Shown here: positions 15,084 to 24,449 of the stretch, in pieces
How positions within the stretch are numbered: the stretch's first letter is position 1
Layout of the letters: every line of letters starts with the position of its first letter
Assembly (NCBI GenBank): GCA_030699545.1
Contig: JAUYMC010000045.1
Span: forward strand, 1-40,544
DNA from: Gemmatimonadales bacterium
Lineage (GTDB): Bacteria; Gemmatimonadota; Gemmatimonadetes; Gemmatimonadales; GWC2-71-9
Direction: 5' to 3'
DNA: 40,544 nt
Notes under the pieces: model-generated
What the model was told of the DNA's origin: nothing
What the model saw: only the letters and a program-made list of their open reading frames with translations
Database searches by the model: none
Translations under genes and position numbers: made by a program

Positions 15084-15388
15084 CCACGAAAAAACACGCC
15101 GTCCGCGTCATGATCGGCGGGGAGGAGTACACCGTCCGGTCGGACCTCGCGCCCGAGTACACGCGGGAGGTCGCGGCATACGTCGACCAGGCGCTGAAGC
15201 AGGTGCTGAGCCAGGGGCCGCTCGTGGAGAACCACAAGGCGGCGATTCTGGCGGCGCTCGACATCACCAACGAGCTGTTTCAGGCGAAGCAGAGCGAACG
15301 GGAAGTGGCCGCCCGGTTGGCCGCGGTGGCCGACGATCTGGCGAAAATGTTGCCGCCGGCCAAGCGGAAAGCGCTCAGCGCCGGCTGA
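15080..15388 (+). CDS. zapA: Cell division protein ZapA
   Basis: ZapA binds FtsZ and bundles its filaments at the division site. The 102-residue protein has the family pattern: VRVMIGGEEYTVRSDLAPEYTREVAAYVDQALKQV at the N-terminus, then a helix (HKAAILAALDITNELFQAKQSEREVAARLAAVADDLAKML) suited to the dimer/tetramer coiled coil. GTG 15080 overlaps the previous stop by four bases, so the two small proteins are probably coupled. Confidence 0.88.
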   Translation: MTTKKHAVRVMIGGEEYTVRSDLAPEYTREVAAYVDQALKQVLSQGPLVENHKAAILAALDITNELFQAKQSEREVAARLAAVADDLAKMLPPAKRKALSAG

Positions 15389-15398
15389 CAAGACGCGT

Positions 15399-15449
15399 CC
15401 TCACGCCCTGGCCCCCTCTCCCTGTGGGAGAGGGGGAACGGGGGTGAGG
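15399..15449. repeat. Strong inverted repeat between zapA and rny
   Basis: CCCCCTCTCCC at 15412-15422 and GGGAGAGGGGG at 15426-15436 form an 11-bp perfect stem with loop TGT. CCTCAC (15399-15404) and GTGAGG (15444-15449) add an outer stem. No T tract follows on either strand, so it is a poor intrinsic terminator. It may be a dispersed repeat or an RNA-processing signal ahead of rny. Confidence 0.8.
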
Positions 15450-15466
15450 ACTGGAGATAGATCTCT

Positions 15467-16891
15467 ATGGAGCAGTGGCCCAGCCTGATCGCGGCCGTTC
15501 TCGGCGGTGTGATCGCCGCGGGAATGGCCTTTTATGTGTGGGGACGGCGCATCGAGCGCCGGGCGGCGGACGCGAGCGGCCGGCTGGTCCTCGCGGCCAA
15601 GGAAGAGCTGATGAGCGTCCGCGAGAACCTCCACCGGACCCTCGATGACAAGCTCGCCGGCGTGGACCGCCGCGATCAGGCGCTGCGCAAGCTGGAGCAG
15701 GAGATCGAGGCGCGCGGCCGCGCGCTGTCGGGTCGCGAGCAGGAGATCAGCCTGCGGCTGGAGCGCGTCGCCGGGCTCACCGCGCAGGAAGCGCGCGAGG
15801 AGCTGATCCGCCATCTGGAGGACGAAGCCCGCGACGAGGCGGCGGCGCTCATGCGCGACATCAAGGAACAGGCGCGCAAGAACGCCGACCGCGAGGCGAA
15901 AAAGATCATCGCGCTCGCCATCCAGCGCATGGCCGCCGAGCAGACCGCCGAATCCAGCATCTCGGCCGTGCCGCTGCCCTCCGACGACATGAAGGGGCGG
16001 ATCATCGGCCGTGAAGGGCGGAACATCCGCGCCTTTGAAGCCGCCACCGGCGTGGACGTCATCATCGACGATACGCCCGATACCGTGGTCGTGTCCTGCT
16101 TCGAGCCGGTGCGCCGCGAGGTGGGCCGGCTGGCGCTCGAGCGCCTCATCGCCGACGGACGGATCCATCCCGGGCGCATCGAAGAGGTGGTCAAGAAGGC
16201 GCAGGCCGACGTCGACGCCGGCATCGTCGAAGCGGGCGAGCAGGCGGTGTACGACACCGGCATCCGCGGCCTGCACCCCGAGCTGGTGAAGCTCGTCGGG
16301 CGCATGAAGTACCGCACGTCGTACGGCCAGAACATCCTCGAGCACTCCAAGGAAGTCGCCTGGCTCGCCGGGATCATGGCGGGGGAGCTGAAGCTCGACG
16401 CCACCCTGGCCAAGCGCGGCGCGCTGCTGCACGATATCGGCAAAGTGCTGACGCACGAGCACGACGGCACCCACGTGCAGCTCGGCGTCGAGGTCGCGAC
16501 CAAGTACGGCGAAAGCGCGATCGTGATCAACTGCATCGCCGCGCACCATGACGACGCGCCGCACGAAACGCCGATCAGCGTCATCGTGCAGGCGGCCGAC
16601 GCCGTCTCCGGCTCCCGCCCCGGCGCGCGGCGCGAAGCGTTCGAGACGTACGTCAAACGGCTCGCCCAGCTCGAGCGGCTGGCCGCCAACTTCCCCGGCG
16701 TCGAAAAGGTGTTCGCGATCCAGGCGGGCCGGGAAGTGCGCGTCGTCGTCACGCCCGATGCGGTGGACGACCAGGCGGCGACACGCCTGACCGACGAGAT
16801 CGCCCGCCGCATCGAGCGCGAGCTCCAGTATCCCGGACAGATCAAGGTCGTCGTGATTCGCGAGACCCGGGCGGTGGACTTTGCCCGCTAA
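15467..16891 (+). CDS. rny: Ribonuclease Y
   Basis: RNase Y is a membrane-anchored endoribonuclease that starts mRNA decay. The 474-residue protein begins with a transmembrane segment (SLIAAVLGGVIAAGMAFYVWG), followed by a long charged coiled coil to about residue 165. A KH domain follows (GRIIGREGRNIRAFEAATGVDVIIDD) and then an HD domain with ILEHSKEVAWLAGIMAGEL and LLHDIGKVLTHEHDGTH. It ends with the family's VKVVVIRETRAVDFAR. It is somewhat shorter than the usual 510-520 residues, mainly in the coiled coil. The 3' end overlaps folD by 11 bases. Confidence 0.96.
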   Translation: MEQWPSLIAAVLGGVIAAGMAFYVWGRRIERRAADASGRLVLAAKEELMSVRENLHRTLDDKLAGVDRRDQALRKLEQEIEARGRALSGREQEISLRLERVAGLTAQEAREELIRHLEDEARDEAAALMRDIKEQARKNADREAKKIIALAIQRMAAEQTAESSISAVPLPSDDMKGRIIGREGRNIRAFEAATGVDVIIDDTPDTVVVSCFEPVRREVGRLALERLIADGRIHPGRIEEVVKKAQADVDAGIVEAGEQAVYDTGIRGLHPELVKLVGRMKYRTSYGQNILEHSKEVAWLAGIMAGELKLDATLAKRGALLHDIGKVLTHEHDGTHVQLGVEVATKYGESAIVINCIAAHHDDAPHETPISVIVQAADAVSGSRPGARREAFETYVKRLAQLERLAANFPGVEKVFAIQAGREVRVVVTPDAVDDQAATRLTDEIARRIERELQYPGQIKVVVIRETRAVDFAR

Positions 16892-17786
16892 CGGAGCCGC
16901 CCGCATCATCGACGGTACCGCCGTCGGGCAGGCGATGCGGGCCGAGCTCGCCACGGACGTCGCCGTGCTGAAAGGGAAGGGCGTCACGCCGGGCCTGGCC
17001 GTCGTGCTCGTGGGCGATAACCCGGCGTCCGAAGTGTACGTCCGCATGAAAGTGAAGGCGTGCGACGACGCCGGCTTCTATCACGAGTCCGTCCGGCTGC
17101 GCACAGCGACAACCGAAACCGAGCTGCTCACGCTGCTCGATCGTCTCAACGCCGATTCCAGGATTCACGGCATCCTCGTGCAGCTGCCGCTCCCCAAGCA
17201 GATCGACAGCACCCGCGTGCTCCAGAGCGTCGATCCCCGCAAGGACGTGGACGGGTTCCACCCCGTCAACGTCGGCAGGGTGTCGATCGGCGATCCGACG
17301 GGGTTCCGGCCGGCGACGCCGTACGGCGTGCAGCAGCTGCTGCTCCGCAGCGGCATCGAGACCAGAGGGAAGCACGCCGTCGTCGTGGGCCGGTCGAACA
17401 TCGTCGGCCGGCCGATGGCCGCGCTGCTGCTCCAGGACGGCCCCGGCGGCAACGCCACCGTCACCGTCTGCCACTCCCGCACGGCGGATATCGGCGAGCA
17501 GACCCGCCGGGGCGACATCCTCATCGTCGCCATCGGGAAGCCCGAGTTCATCAGCGGCGACATGATCAAGCGCGGCGCCACGGTCATCGACGTCGGCGTG
17601 AACCGCGTGGACGACCCCTCGCGCAAGAGCGGCTACCGGCTGGTGGGCGACGTGAACTTCGAGCAGGCGACGCAAGTGGCGTCGGCGATCACGCCGGTGC
17701 CGGGCGGCGTCGGTCCGATGACGATCACGATGCTGTTGTACAACACGGTCCAGGCGGCGCGGCAGTGGGCCCCCCGCAGCCACTAG
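16881..17786 (+). CDS. folD: Bifunctional methylenetetrahydrofolate dehydrogenase/cyclohydrolase FolD
   Basis: FolD interconverts 5,10-methylene-, methenyl- and 10-formyl-tetrahydrofolate for one-carbon metabolism. The 301 residues include VGDNPASEVYVRMKVKACDDAG (substrate site with the catalytic lysine), HGILVQLPLPKQID, KDVDGFHPVNVGR, the Rossmann loop VVVGRSNIVGRPMAALL and the signature PVPGGVGPMTITMLLYNTV. TTG 16881 inside rny is the likely start. An N-terminus IIDGTAVGQAMRAEL follows directly, as in homologues. Its end overlaps xseA by 22 bases. Confidence 0.97.
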   Translation: MPANGAARIIDGTAVGQAMRAELATDVAVLKGKGVTPGLAVVLVGDNPASEVYVRMKVKACDDAGFYHESVRLRTATTETELLTLLDRLNADSRIHGILVQLPLPKQIDSTRVLQSVDPRKDVDGFHPVNVGRVSIGDPTGFRPATPYGVQQLLLRSGIETRGKHAVVVGRSNIVGRPMAALLLQDGPGGNATVTVCHSRTADIGEQTRRGDILIVAIGKPEFISGDMIKRGATVIDVGVNRVDDPSRKSGYRLVGDVNFEQATQVASAITPVPGGVGPMTITMLLYNTVQAARQWAPRSH

Positions 17787-18916
17787 ACCTGTTCGCCGCG
17801 GCGTCCGCCGAGGGCGCGTGGACCGTCGGCGAGGTCACGCGCCGCGCCCGCGCGGTCGTCGAGGCCGGGCTGCCGCCCCTCTGGGTGCGCGGCGAAATCG
17901 CGAATTTCAAAGCGTGGCGCAGCGGCCACTGGTACTTCTCCCTGCGCGACACGACGGCGCAGCTGCGCTGCGTCATGTTCGCCAAGCAGAACTTCCGGTT
18001 GCCGGCGCCCAGCGACGGCATGCAGGTGTTCGTCTTCGCGCGCCCGTCCCTGTACGAAGAGAAGGGCGAGTTCCAGCTCACCGTCATGGAGCTTCTGTCC
18101 ACCGAGCAGGGCGGACTGTGGAAGCTGGCCTTCGAGAAGGCGAAGGCGGCGCTCACCAAAGACGGCTTGCTCGATCCCGCCCGCAAACGGCGCATGCCGG
18201 CGTTCCCGCGGCGCATCGCGGTCGTCACGAGCCCCGACGGCGCGGCGCTGCGCGACATCCAGGCCGTCGTCGCGCGCCGCTGGCCGCTCGCCGAGCTGGT
18301 GGTCGTCCCCGCGCAGGTGCAGGGCGCCAAGGCCGAGCAGTCGGTCTGCTCGGCGCTGCATCGCATTCGCCGGCTGCCGGTCGACGTGCTGATCGTGGGG
18401 CGCGGCGGCGGCTCGATCGAAGATCTCTGGGCGTTCAACAGCGAGAAGGTCGCGCGCGCCGTCGCCGCCATGCCGATGCCGGTGATCTCGGCCGTGGGCC
18501 ATGAGACCGACGTCACGCTGTGCGATCTCGTCGCCGACCTCCGCGCGGCCACGCCGTCCGCCGCCGCGGCGGCGGCGACGCCCGACCGCGCCGAGGTGCT
18601 GGCGCACTGTGGCGTCGTGGGGCAGCGCCTCGCCCGGGCGCTGCGCACCGCCTCGCGCCACGCCGTCGAACGGCTGGACCGGACCGGCGATCGCCTGGCG
18701 CGGTGCATGGAGTCCCGCCTCGAGCAGACCCGCGCTCGGCTCACCGCGCACAGCGCGCATCTCGAGGCGCTCAGTCCGCTCCGCGTCCTCGCCCGCGGCT
18801 ACGCGGTGGCGCGGGATGCCGACGGCCACGTGGTGAAGCGGGTCGCGCAGCTGCCCGCCGGCACGGAATTCCGGCTGCGGGTCACCGATGGAGAGGTCCA
18901 TGCCCGGGTTGAATGA
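17765..18916 (+). CDS. xseA: Exodeoxyribonuclease VII large subunit
   Basis: Catalytic subunit of the two-part nuclease that degrades single-stranded DNA to short oligonucleotides. At 383 residues it is a little short. It has the N-terminal OB fold (LWVRGEIANFKAWRSGHWYFSLRD), RIAVVTSPDGAALRDI, DVLIVGRGGGSIEDLWAFNSEKVARA and the metal-site segment PVISAVGHETDVTLCDLVADLRAATPSAAA. The C-terminal helical arm, presumed to bind XseB, is compact. GTG 17765 lies inside folD. The xseB gene follows, overlapping the 3' end. Confidence 0.96.
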   Translation: MGPPQPLDLFAAASAEGAWTVGEVTRRARAVVEAGLPPLWVRGEIANFKAWRSGHWYFSLRDTTAQLRCVMFAKQNFRLPAPSDGMQVFVFARPSLYEEKGEFQLTVMELLSTEQGGLWKLAFEKAKAALTKDGLLDPARKRRMPAFPRRIAVVTSPDGAALRDIQAVVARRWPLAELVVVPAQVQGAKAEQSVCSALHRIRRLPVDVLIVGRGGGSIEDLWAFNSEKVARAVAAMPMPVISAVGHETDVTLCDLVADLRAATPSAAAAAATPDRAEVLAHCGVVGQRLARALRTASRHAVERLDRTGDRLARCMESRLEQTRARLTAHSAHLEALSPLRVLARGYAVARDADGHVVKRVAQLPAGTEFRLRVTDGEVHARVE

Positions 18917-19094
18917 GCAGCTCGAGCGGCTCGAAGCCATCGTGCGGCGGCTCGAGTCCGAAGATCTGAGTCTCGACGACGCCCTCAAGCTCTTCGAGGA
19001 AGGGGTCGAGCGGCTGCGGACGGCACGCGAGCAGCTCGCGCAGACGGAGCTCAAAGTGCGGAAAGTGTTGGAGCTTGAAGGCTCAGATCAGTAG
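18900..19094 (+). CDS. xseB: Exodeoxyribonuclease VII small subunit
   Basis: A 64-residue acidic helical protein matching XseB: LNEQLERLEAIVRRLESEDLSLDDALKLFEEGVERLRTAREQL, with the conserved EDLSLDDAL turn between helices. ATG 18900 is preferred over ATG 18888 because GGAGAGG lies just upstream at 18890-18896. It overlaps the xseA 3' end, and its own end overlaps ispA by 20 bases, which fits stoichiometric expression of many small subunits per large one. Confidence 0.93.
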   Translation: MPGLNEQLERLEAIVRRLESEDLSLDDALKLFEEGVERLRTAREQLAQTELKVRKVLELEGSDQ

Positions 19095-19959
19095 CTATCT
19101 CGCCGACGCCCGGGCCCGTGTGGACGCGGTGCTCGAGCAGTGGGCGGCCCATGGGGATGCGGTCATCCGCTACAGCCTGCTGGGCGAAGGCAAGCGCCTG
19201 CGGCCCACGCTCGTCTTCGCGTCCCATGAGGCGTTGAACGGCGGTCCCACCGGCGGCGTCGCCGAGCTGGCCGCCGCGGTCGAAGTGGTGCACGCCTACT
19301 CCCTCGTGCACGACGATCTGCCCTGCATGGATGACGACGACTTGCGCCGCGGGCGGCCGACGGCGCACCGGGCGTTCGACATCCCGCGCGCCACCCGGGC
19401 CGGCTATCAGATGGTGGCGCTCGCGGCGCGCGTCCTGACGCACGGCCTGGCGCAGCTCGACCTGTCGGAGAGCCGGCGCCGGGAGATCGCACTGGAGCTG
19501 TTCCGCGCCGCGGGAGCGGGCGGCATGATCGGCGGCCAGGCGCTCGACCTCGAAGCGGAGGCCAAGCGGCTGCCGATCGGCCAGCTCCAAGACGTGCACC
19601 AGCGCAAGACGGGCGCGCTCATCGCGGCGTCCTGCGTGATCGGAGGGCTGTCGGCGGGGGAGACGGTAGGCCGCGGGCACATCGACGCGCTGCGGGCCTA
19701 TGGCGAAGCGATCGGGCTCGCCTTTCAAATCGCCGACGATGTGCTCGACGCCACCGCCACATCCGACCAGCTCGGCAAGACGGCCGGCAAGGACGCCGCT
19801 CACGCCAAGGCGACGTTCGTCACCCTCCTCGGCGTCGGCGCGGCCCGCGCGGAGGCCGAGCGGCTCGCCGCCAGGGCGGTGGACCAGCTGCGCCAGGCGG
19901 GGTTAGCTTCTCCGACATTGATGGAGCTGGCGCACTACATTGTGACTAGGCCCAACTGA
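19075..19959 (+). CDS. ispA: Polyprenyl (farnesyl/geranylgeranyl) diphosphate synthase
   Basis: All-trans prenyl transferase of 294 residues that condenses isopentenyl diphosphate with allylic diphosphates. The first aspartate-rich motif is LVHDDLPCMDDDDLRRGRPTAH and the second is AFQIADDVLDAT; GEGKRLRPTL near the N-terminus and GGQALDLEAE in the middle also fit. Four residues between the first-motif aspartate pairs (DDLPCMD) are typical of bacterial IspA-type short-chain enzymes. Whether the product is C15 or C20 cannot be settled here. Neighbouring dxs supplies the same pathway. The TTG 19075 start overlaps xseB. Confidence 0.93.
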   Translation: MKAQISSYLADARARVDAVLEQWAAHGDAVIRYSLLGEGKRLRPTLVFASHEALNGGPTGGVAELAAAVEVVHAYSLVHDDLPCMDDDDLRRGRPTAHRAFDIPRATRAGYQMVALAARVLTHGLAQLDLSESRRREIALELFRAAGAGGMIGGQALDLEAEAKRLPIGQLQDVHQRKTGALIAASCVIGGLSAGETVGRGHIDALRAYGEAIGLAFQIADDVLDATATSDQLGKTAGKDAAHAKATFVTLLGVGAARAEAERLAARAVDQLRQAGLASPTLMELAHYIVTRPN

Positions 19960-19963
19960 CCCC

Positions 19964-21871
19964 ATGCCCCTACTCGACGCGATCCACGGTCCCGACGACG
20001 TCAAAGCCCTGCCGCCCGAGGCGCTCCAGCCCCTCGCCGACGAGGTGCGCCAGCGGCTGATCGACGTGGTCTCGCAGACGGGCGGGCACATCGGGGCGGG
20101 GCTGGGCGTCGTCGAGCTGACCGTCGCGCTGTGCGCGGCCTTCGACTCCCCCACCGACAAGATCGTCTGGGACGTCGGTCACCAGGGCTATCCCTGGAAG
20201 ATTCTGACGGGCCGCAACGATCGCTTCCCGACGCTGCGCCAGCCCGGCGGCCTGTCCGGCTTCCTGCGGCGCAGCGAAAGCGCCCACGACCAGTTCGGCG
20301 CGGGGCACGCCGGCACGGCGCTGTCCGCCGCCTTCGGCATGGCCGCGGCGCGCGATTTGAAGGGCCAGGAGTTCGAGGTCGTGGCGGTCGTCGGCGATGG
20401 GGCGATGACGTGCGGCCTGCCGTACGAAGCCCTGAACAACGCCGGCGATTCGGGCCGCGACATCATCGTCGTCCTGAACGACAACGGCATGTCGATCGCC
20501 CCCAACGTCGGGGCGCTCAACAAGTACCTCGGCTCCATCGTCGCGAGCCCGATCACGGTCCGGATCCGGGAGAAGGTGAAGCACCTCATCGAGCGCGCCT
20601 CGCACGTCGTTGGCGGCAAGAAGCTCGTAGACTTCGCCAAGAACGTCGAAGAGAGCATCAAGAACCTCTGGTCGCCGGGCATGCTGTTCGAGGAGCTGGG
20701 CTTCCGCTACTTCGGACCGATCGACGGCCACGACATTCCGCAGATGCTCCACACCTTCGAGATCATGAAGACCCTGAAGGGTCCGCGCGTGGTGCACGTC
20801 ATCACCGAGAAGGGCAAAGGCTTCCCGCTGCCCGAGCCCGACATCGAGAAGTACCACGCCCGGGCCCCGTACGACCCGGTGACGGGGAAGCTCAAGCCCG
20901 TGAACCCCGGGGGGGGGCCACCGCAGTGGACCAGGCTGTTCGGTGACGCGCTGACGCAGCTCGCCGCCGAGCATCCGGAGTTCGTCGTGATCACGGCGGC
21001 GATGCCGTCGGGGACGGGGACGAACATCTTCCAGAAGAAGTGGCCGGGGCGCTTCTTCGACGTCGGCATCGCCGAGGGTCACGCCACGACGTTTGCGGCG
21101 GGTCTGGCGACGCAGGGCGTGCGTCCCATCGTCGCGATCTACTCCACGTTCCTGCAGCGCGCGTATGACAGCATCATCCACGACGTCGCGATCCAGAAGC
21201 TGCCGGTGATCTTCTGCATGGACCGCGCGGGGATGGTCGGCGAAGACGGCCAGACGCACATGGGACTGTTCGACATCGCCTATCTGCTGGCGGTGCCGCA
21301 CATGACGGTCACGGCGCCCAAGGACGGTGCTGAATTGATCGGGCTGTTGCGCTGCGCGCTGGCCCACACCGACGGGCCGTTCACGCTGCGCTATCCGCGC
21401 GACAAGGCGCCCGCCGAGCCGCCGCCCGCCGCCGAGGTTCCGACGATTCCCTATGGGACCTGGGAGGTGCTGCGCAAGGGCAAGGACTGCGCGATCATCG
21501 CCGTGGGCGTGATGTGCAAGCCGGCCCTGGATGCGGCCGATGCGCTCGCCGCCGATGGTCTCGCCGCCACCGTGGTGAACGCGCGGTTCCTGAAGCCGAT
21601 GGACCGCGAGACGCTCGACGCCCTGGCGCGCGACCACCGGCTGCTCGTCGCGGTCGAGGACGGGACCGTCGTGAACGGATTCGGCGCCGCGCTCGCCGCG
21701 CTGGTCCAGACGACGGCGCCCGACACCCGCGTCGTCGCGCTCGGCGTCCCCGATCGCACCTACGAGCACGCGCCGCGCGCGCAGCAGCTCGCCGAGGTCG
21801 GCCTCACGGGTCCCGGCATCGCCGCGCGCATCCGGGCGCTCGCCGCCGAAGAGTCGCCCACCACGCGATGA
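19964..21871 (+). CDS. dxs: 1-deoxy-D-xylulose-5-phosphate synthase
   Basis: Thiamine diphosphate enzyme that joins pyruvate and glyceraldehyde 3-phosphate, committing carbon to the MEP isoprenoid pathway. The 635-residue protein shows [19 protein letters not shown], the ThDP/Mg site [20 protein letters not shown] ending with [34 protein letters not shown] with the catalytic glutamate, and a transketolase C-terminal domain. A nine-G run at 20909-20917 stays in frame (VNPGGGPP). ATG 19964 comes four bases after ispA and the stop overlaps nadK, so ispA, dxs and nadK form one expression unit. Confidence 0.97.
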   Translation: MPLLDAIHGPDDVKALPPEALQPLADEVRQRLIDVVSQTGGHIGAGLGVVELTVALCAAFDSPTDKIVWDVGHQGYPWKILTGRNDRFPTLRQPGGLSGFLRRSESAHDQFGAGHAGTALSAAFGMAAARDLKGQEFEVVAVVGDGAMTCGLPYEALNNAGDSGRDIIVVLNDNGMSIAPNVGALNKYLGSIVASPITVRIREKVKHLIERASHVVGGKKLVDFAKNVEESIKNLWSPGMLFEELGFRYFGPIDGHDIPQMLHTFEIMKTLKGPRVVHVITEKGKGFPLPEPDIEKYHARAPYDPVTGKLKPVNPGGGPPQWTRLFGDALTQLAAEHPEFVVITAAMPSGTGTNIFQKKWPGRFFDVGIAEGHATTFAAGLATQGVRPIVAIYSTFLQRAYDSIIHDVAIQKLPVIFCMDRAGMVGEDGQTHMGLFDIAYLLAVPHMTVTAPKDGAELIGLLRCALAHTDGPFTLRYPRDKAPAEPPPAAEVPTIPYGTWEVLRKGKDCAIIAVGVMCKPALDAADALAADGLAATVVNARFLKPMDRETLDALARDHRLLVAVEDGTVVNGFGAALAALVQTTAPDTRVVALGVPDRTYEHAPRAQQLAEVGLTGPGIAARIRALAAEESPTTR

Positions 21872-22755
21872 ACGTCGGGGTCGTCGGCAACCCCACTTAC
21901 CCCGACCTCGGCTCCATTCTGGCGACCCTCGCCGGAGCGGCGTCGCGTTTCGGCCTCACCCTCTACAGTGAAGCAAGTCTCCAGCCGCTCTGGGGCGACG
22001 GGCAGCCCGCGCCGCCGCCGCGGCTCGCGGACGCGCCGCTGCTCGACTGCCTCATCACGCTGGGCGGCGACGGCACCCTGCTGCGCGGCGCCCGGCTGCT
22101 GAACGGCGCCAACACGCCCATCCTCGGCGTCAACCTCGGCCGCGTCGGCTTTCTCACGACCGTCACGCCCGACATGCTCGACTTCGCGCTGGACGCGCTG
22201 GTCCGTCAGGCGTACGCCACGGAATCGCGCCTGGCCCTGATCCCGTCGATCGTGGGGAAGGGAGGCAAAGGCCCGACCCGCGAGCAGCCCATCGTGCTGA
22301 ACGATGTCGTGGTGCACAAGGGCGGCGTGGCGCGCGTCGTGCGAGTCAAGGTGTCCGTCGATGGCGACGAGGTCGCGCAGTATTCGGCGGACGGCATCAT
22401 CGTCTCCACGCCGACGGGATCGACGGCGTACTCGATGTCGGCCGGCGGCCCGATCGTCGTGCCCGGCGTGGACGCGATCGTCGTGACCGCGATCTGCCCG
22501 CACACGCTCGCCGTGCGCCCGCTGGTGCTGCCGTCCCATGTGACGATCTCGATTCAGCCGATTCCGCCGTGGACCGACGAGGTGCTCGTCTCCTTCGACG
22601 GCCAGGTGGGCTCGGCGATGCAGCAGGGGGAGCGGCTCGAGGTGCGCCGCGCGCCCCAGCCGGTGTTGCTCATCCGCCTGGGGCCCGAGAGCTACTTCAA
22701 GCGGCTGCGCCGGAAGCTGCACTGGGGCGATTTGACCGATCGGGTGCGCCGCTAG
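21868..22755 (+). CDS. nadK: NAD kinase
   Basis: Phosphorylates NAD+ to NADP+ using ATP or polyphosphate. The 295-residue protein carries LITLGGDGTLLRGARLL (GGDG catalytic loop), ILGVNLGRVGFLTTV, the substrate-binding NDVVVHKG segment and YSADGIIVSTPTGSTAYSMSAGGPIV. The N-terminus [14 protein letters not shown] is usual. ATG 21868 overlaps the dxs stop. Its product supplies the NADPH pool used by the MEP pathway and FolD, consistent with the neighbours. The stop shares one base with the recN GTG. Confidence 0.97.
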   Translation: MNVGVVGNPTYPDLGSILATLAGAASRFGLTLYSEASLQPLWGDGQPAPPPRLADAPLLDCLITLGGDGTLLRGARLLNGANTPILGVNLGRVGFLTTVTPDMLDFALDALVRQAYATESRLALIPSIVGKGGKGPTREQPIVLNDVVVHKGGVARVVRVKVSVDGDEVAQYSADGIIVSTPTGSTAYSMSAGGPIVVPGVDAIVVTAICPHTLAVRPLVLPSHVTISIQPIPPWTDEVLVSFDGQVGSAMQQGERLEVRRAPQPVLLIRLGPESYFKRLRRKLHWGDLTDRVRR

Positions 22756-24449
22756 TGCTGACGGAGCTGCGGGTCCGCGACCTCGCCGTCATCGCGGACG
22801 TCACGCTGCCCCTCGTCCCCGGTCTCAACGTCCTCACCGGCGAGACGGGTGCCGGCAAATCGATGGTCGTGGACGCGCTGGCGCTGCTGCTGGGCGAGCG
22901 CGCGTCGGCGGACGCCGTCCGGCCCGGCGCCGACAAGACGATCATCGAGGGCGCGTTCGAGTTCGGGTCCGCGGTGCACCGCCATCTCCTGTCGCCCTTC
23001 GCCGCCCTCGGCGTCGAGCTCGAAGACGGCCGGCTGATCCTGAAGCGCGAAGTCCATAAAGAAGGAAAGTCCCGCGCCTGGGTGAACGGCTCTCCCACCA
23101 CGATCGGCGTGCTCGCGGAGATCGGCGCGCTGCTCGTGGACCTGCACGGCCAGCACGACACGCAGTCGCTGCTCCGCGCCGACGCGCAGCGCGACATCCT
23201 CGACGCCTACGCCGACGCGCAGGTCGAGCGGGTGGCGGTGCGGGACGCGCATAGCCGGCTGGCGGAGCTGGAACGGCGGGAGCGCGAGCTCTCCGCCAAG
23301 CAGGACGACGTGCGCCGCAAAGCCGACTACCTGCGCCACGTGCTCCAGGAGATCGAACGGGCGGCGCCCAAGCTCGGGGAAGACGACGCCCTCGACACCG
23401 AAGCGAAGCGGCTGTCCCACGCCGATGAGCTGGGCCGGCTCGCGCGCGAGCTCGAGGAGGCCGTCGACACCGCCGCGCTCTCCCGCGCCCAGCGGATTCT
23501 GGCGCAGCTGCTGCGGGTCGATGGGTCGGTGGGGAAATGGCAGGAGCTGCTCGATGCCGCCTTCGCCAACGCCGGCGAGCTGGCCCAGGCGGCGCGCGAC
23601 TACGCGAGCGCGATCGAAACCGATCCGGGGCGGCTCCAGGCCGTCGAAGCGCGCCGCGACCTGCTGTTCCGGCTCCAGCAGAAGCATGGGCCGTCGATCG
23701 CCGACGTCCTCGCCGCGCGCGACACCGCGGCCCGCGAGCTGGAGCTGCTCGACACCGCCGATCTCGACCTGCGCAACATCGCGGGGGAGCGCGCCAGCGC
23801 CGCGGACGAATTCGGCCGCGCCTGTGCGGCGCTCACCACCAAGCGCGCAGCGGGGGCCAAGAGACTGTCCCGCGCGGTGAACAAGTTGCTCCCCGCGCTC
23901 GGGATGCCGGAGGGACGCTTCGGAGTATCTCATTCCCCATTCCCCAATCCCCGGGTCGATGGGGCGGAGGGAATCACGTTCGAAGTGGAGCTCAACCCGG
24001 GGTTGGGATCACGCCCTCTCGCGCGTGTCGCGTCGGGTGGGGAACTGTCGCGCCTCATGCTCGCCCTGAAGGTGGTGCTCGCCGCGCACGACGCCGTTCC
24101 CACGCTCGTCTTCGACGAAGTCGATCAGGGCATCGGCGGAGAGATCGGGGGCAGTGTGGGCGAAGCGCTGACGGCGGTGTCGCGCGGCGGGCGCCAGGCG
24201 CTCGTCATCACCCATCTGCCGCAGATCGCCGTGTTCGCCGATCAGCACCTCGTGGTCGCGAAAGGCGCCAAGGGCGGCGTAGCGACGAGCGACGTGCGGG
24301 TCGTGGACGGCGAACCGCGAACGAAGGAAATCGCGCGGATGCTGGGGGATGCCGATATGGTGACGGCGCGGCGGCACGCCGCCGAGCTGCTTAAAACGGC
24401 CAGCGAGAAGTCCGCATCACCACTCGAAACACCGACCCGGCGGGGATAA
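22755..24449 (+). CDS. recN: DNA repair protein RecN
   Basis: SMC-like ATPase for double-strand-break repair. The 564 residues start LTELRVRDLAVIADVTLPL, then Walker A GETGAGKS, LVDLHGQHDTQSLL, a long two-part coiled coil, the ABC signature VASGGELSRLMLALKVVL, and Walker B TLVFDEVDQGIGGEIGG with VITHLPQIAVFADQHLVV. GTG 22755 shares a base with the nadK stop. A heptamer tract at 23932-23952 encodes SHSPFPNP between the coiled coil and the C-terminal ATPase lobe. The last 59 bases overlap, on the opposite strand, the 3' end of an outer-membrane-type gene. Confidence 0.96.
   Translation: MLTELRVRDLAVIADVTLPLVPGLNVLTGETGAGKSMVVDALALLLGERASADAVRPGADKTIIEGAFEFGSAVHRHLLSPFAALGVELEDGRLILKREVHKEGKSRAWVNGSPTTIGVLAEIGALLVDLHGQHDTQSLLRADAQRDILDAYADAQVERVAVRDAHSRLAELERRERELSAKQDDVRRKADYLRHVLQEIERAAPKLGEDDALDTEAKRLSHADELGRLARELEEAVDTAALSRAQRILAQLLRVDGSVGKWQELLDAAFANAGELAQAARDYASAIETDPGRLQAVEARRDLLFRLQQKHGPSIADVLAARDTAARELELLDTADLDLRNIAGERASAADEFGRACAALTTKRAAGAKRLSRAVNKLLPALGMPEGRFGVSHSPFPNPRVDGAEGITFEVELNPGLGSRPLARVASGGELSRLMLALKVVLAAHDAVPTLVFDEVDQGIGGEIGGSVGEALTAVSRGGRQALVITHLPQIAVFADQHLVVAKGAKGGVATSDVRVVDGEPRTKEIARMLGDADMVTARRHAAELLKTASEKSASPLETPTRRG
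23932..23952. repeat. Heptamer tract inside recN
   Basis: Three 7-nt units (ATTCCCC twice, then AATCCCC) lie in frame in a recN loop. The unit is the same as in pta at 2562-2582. No mirrored arm is visible nearby. Confidence 0.55.

Noticed and set aside
15389-15466. 6S RNA gene after zapA
   Set aside because: The 78-base gap is too short, and it is filled by a simple palindrome without the 6S bubble arrangement.
20909-20917. Nine-G run in dxs as a phase-variable site
   Set aside because: It is shorter, keeps the reading frame, and dxs is expected to be essential; the same applies to the run in pheT at 14659-14667.
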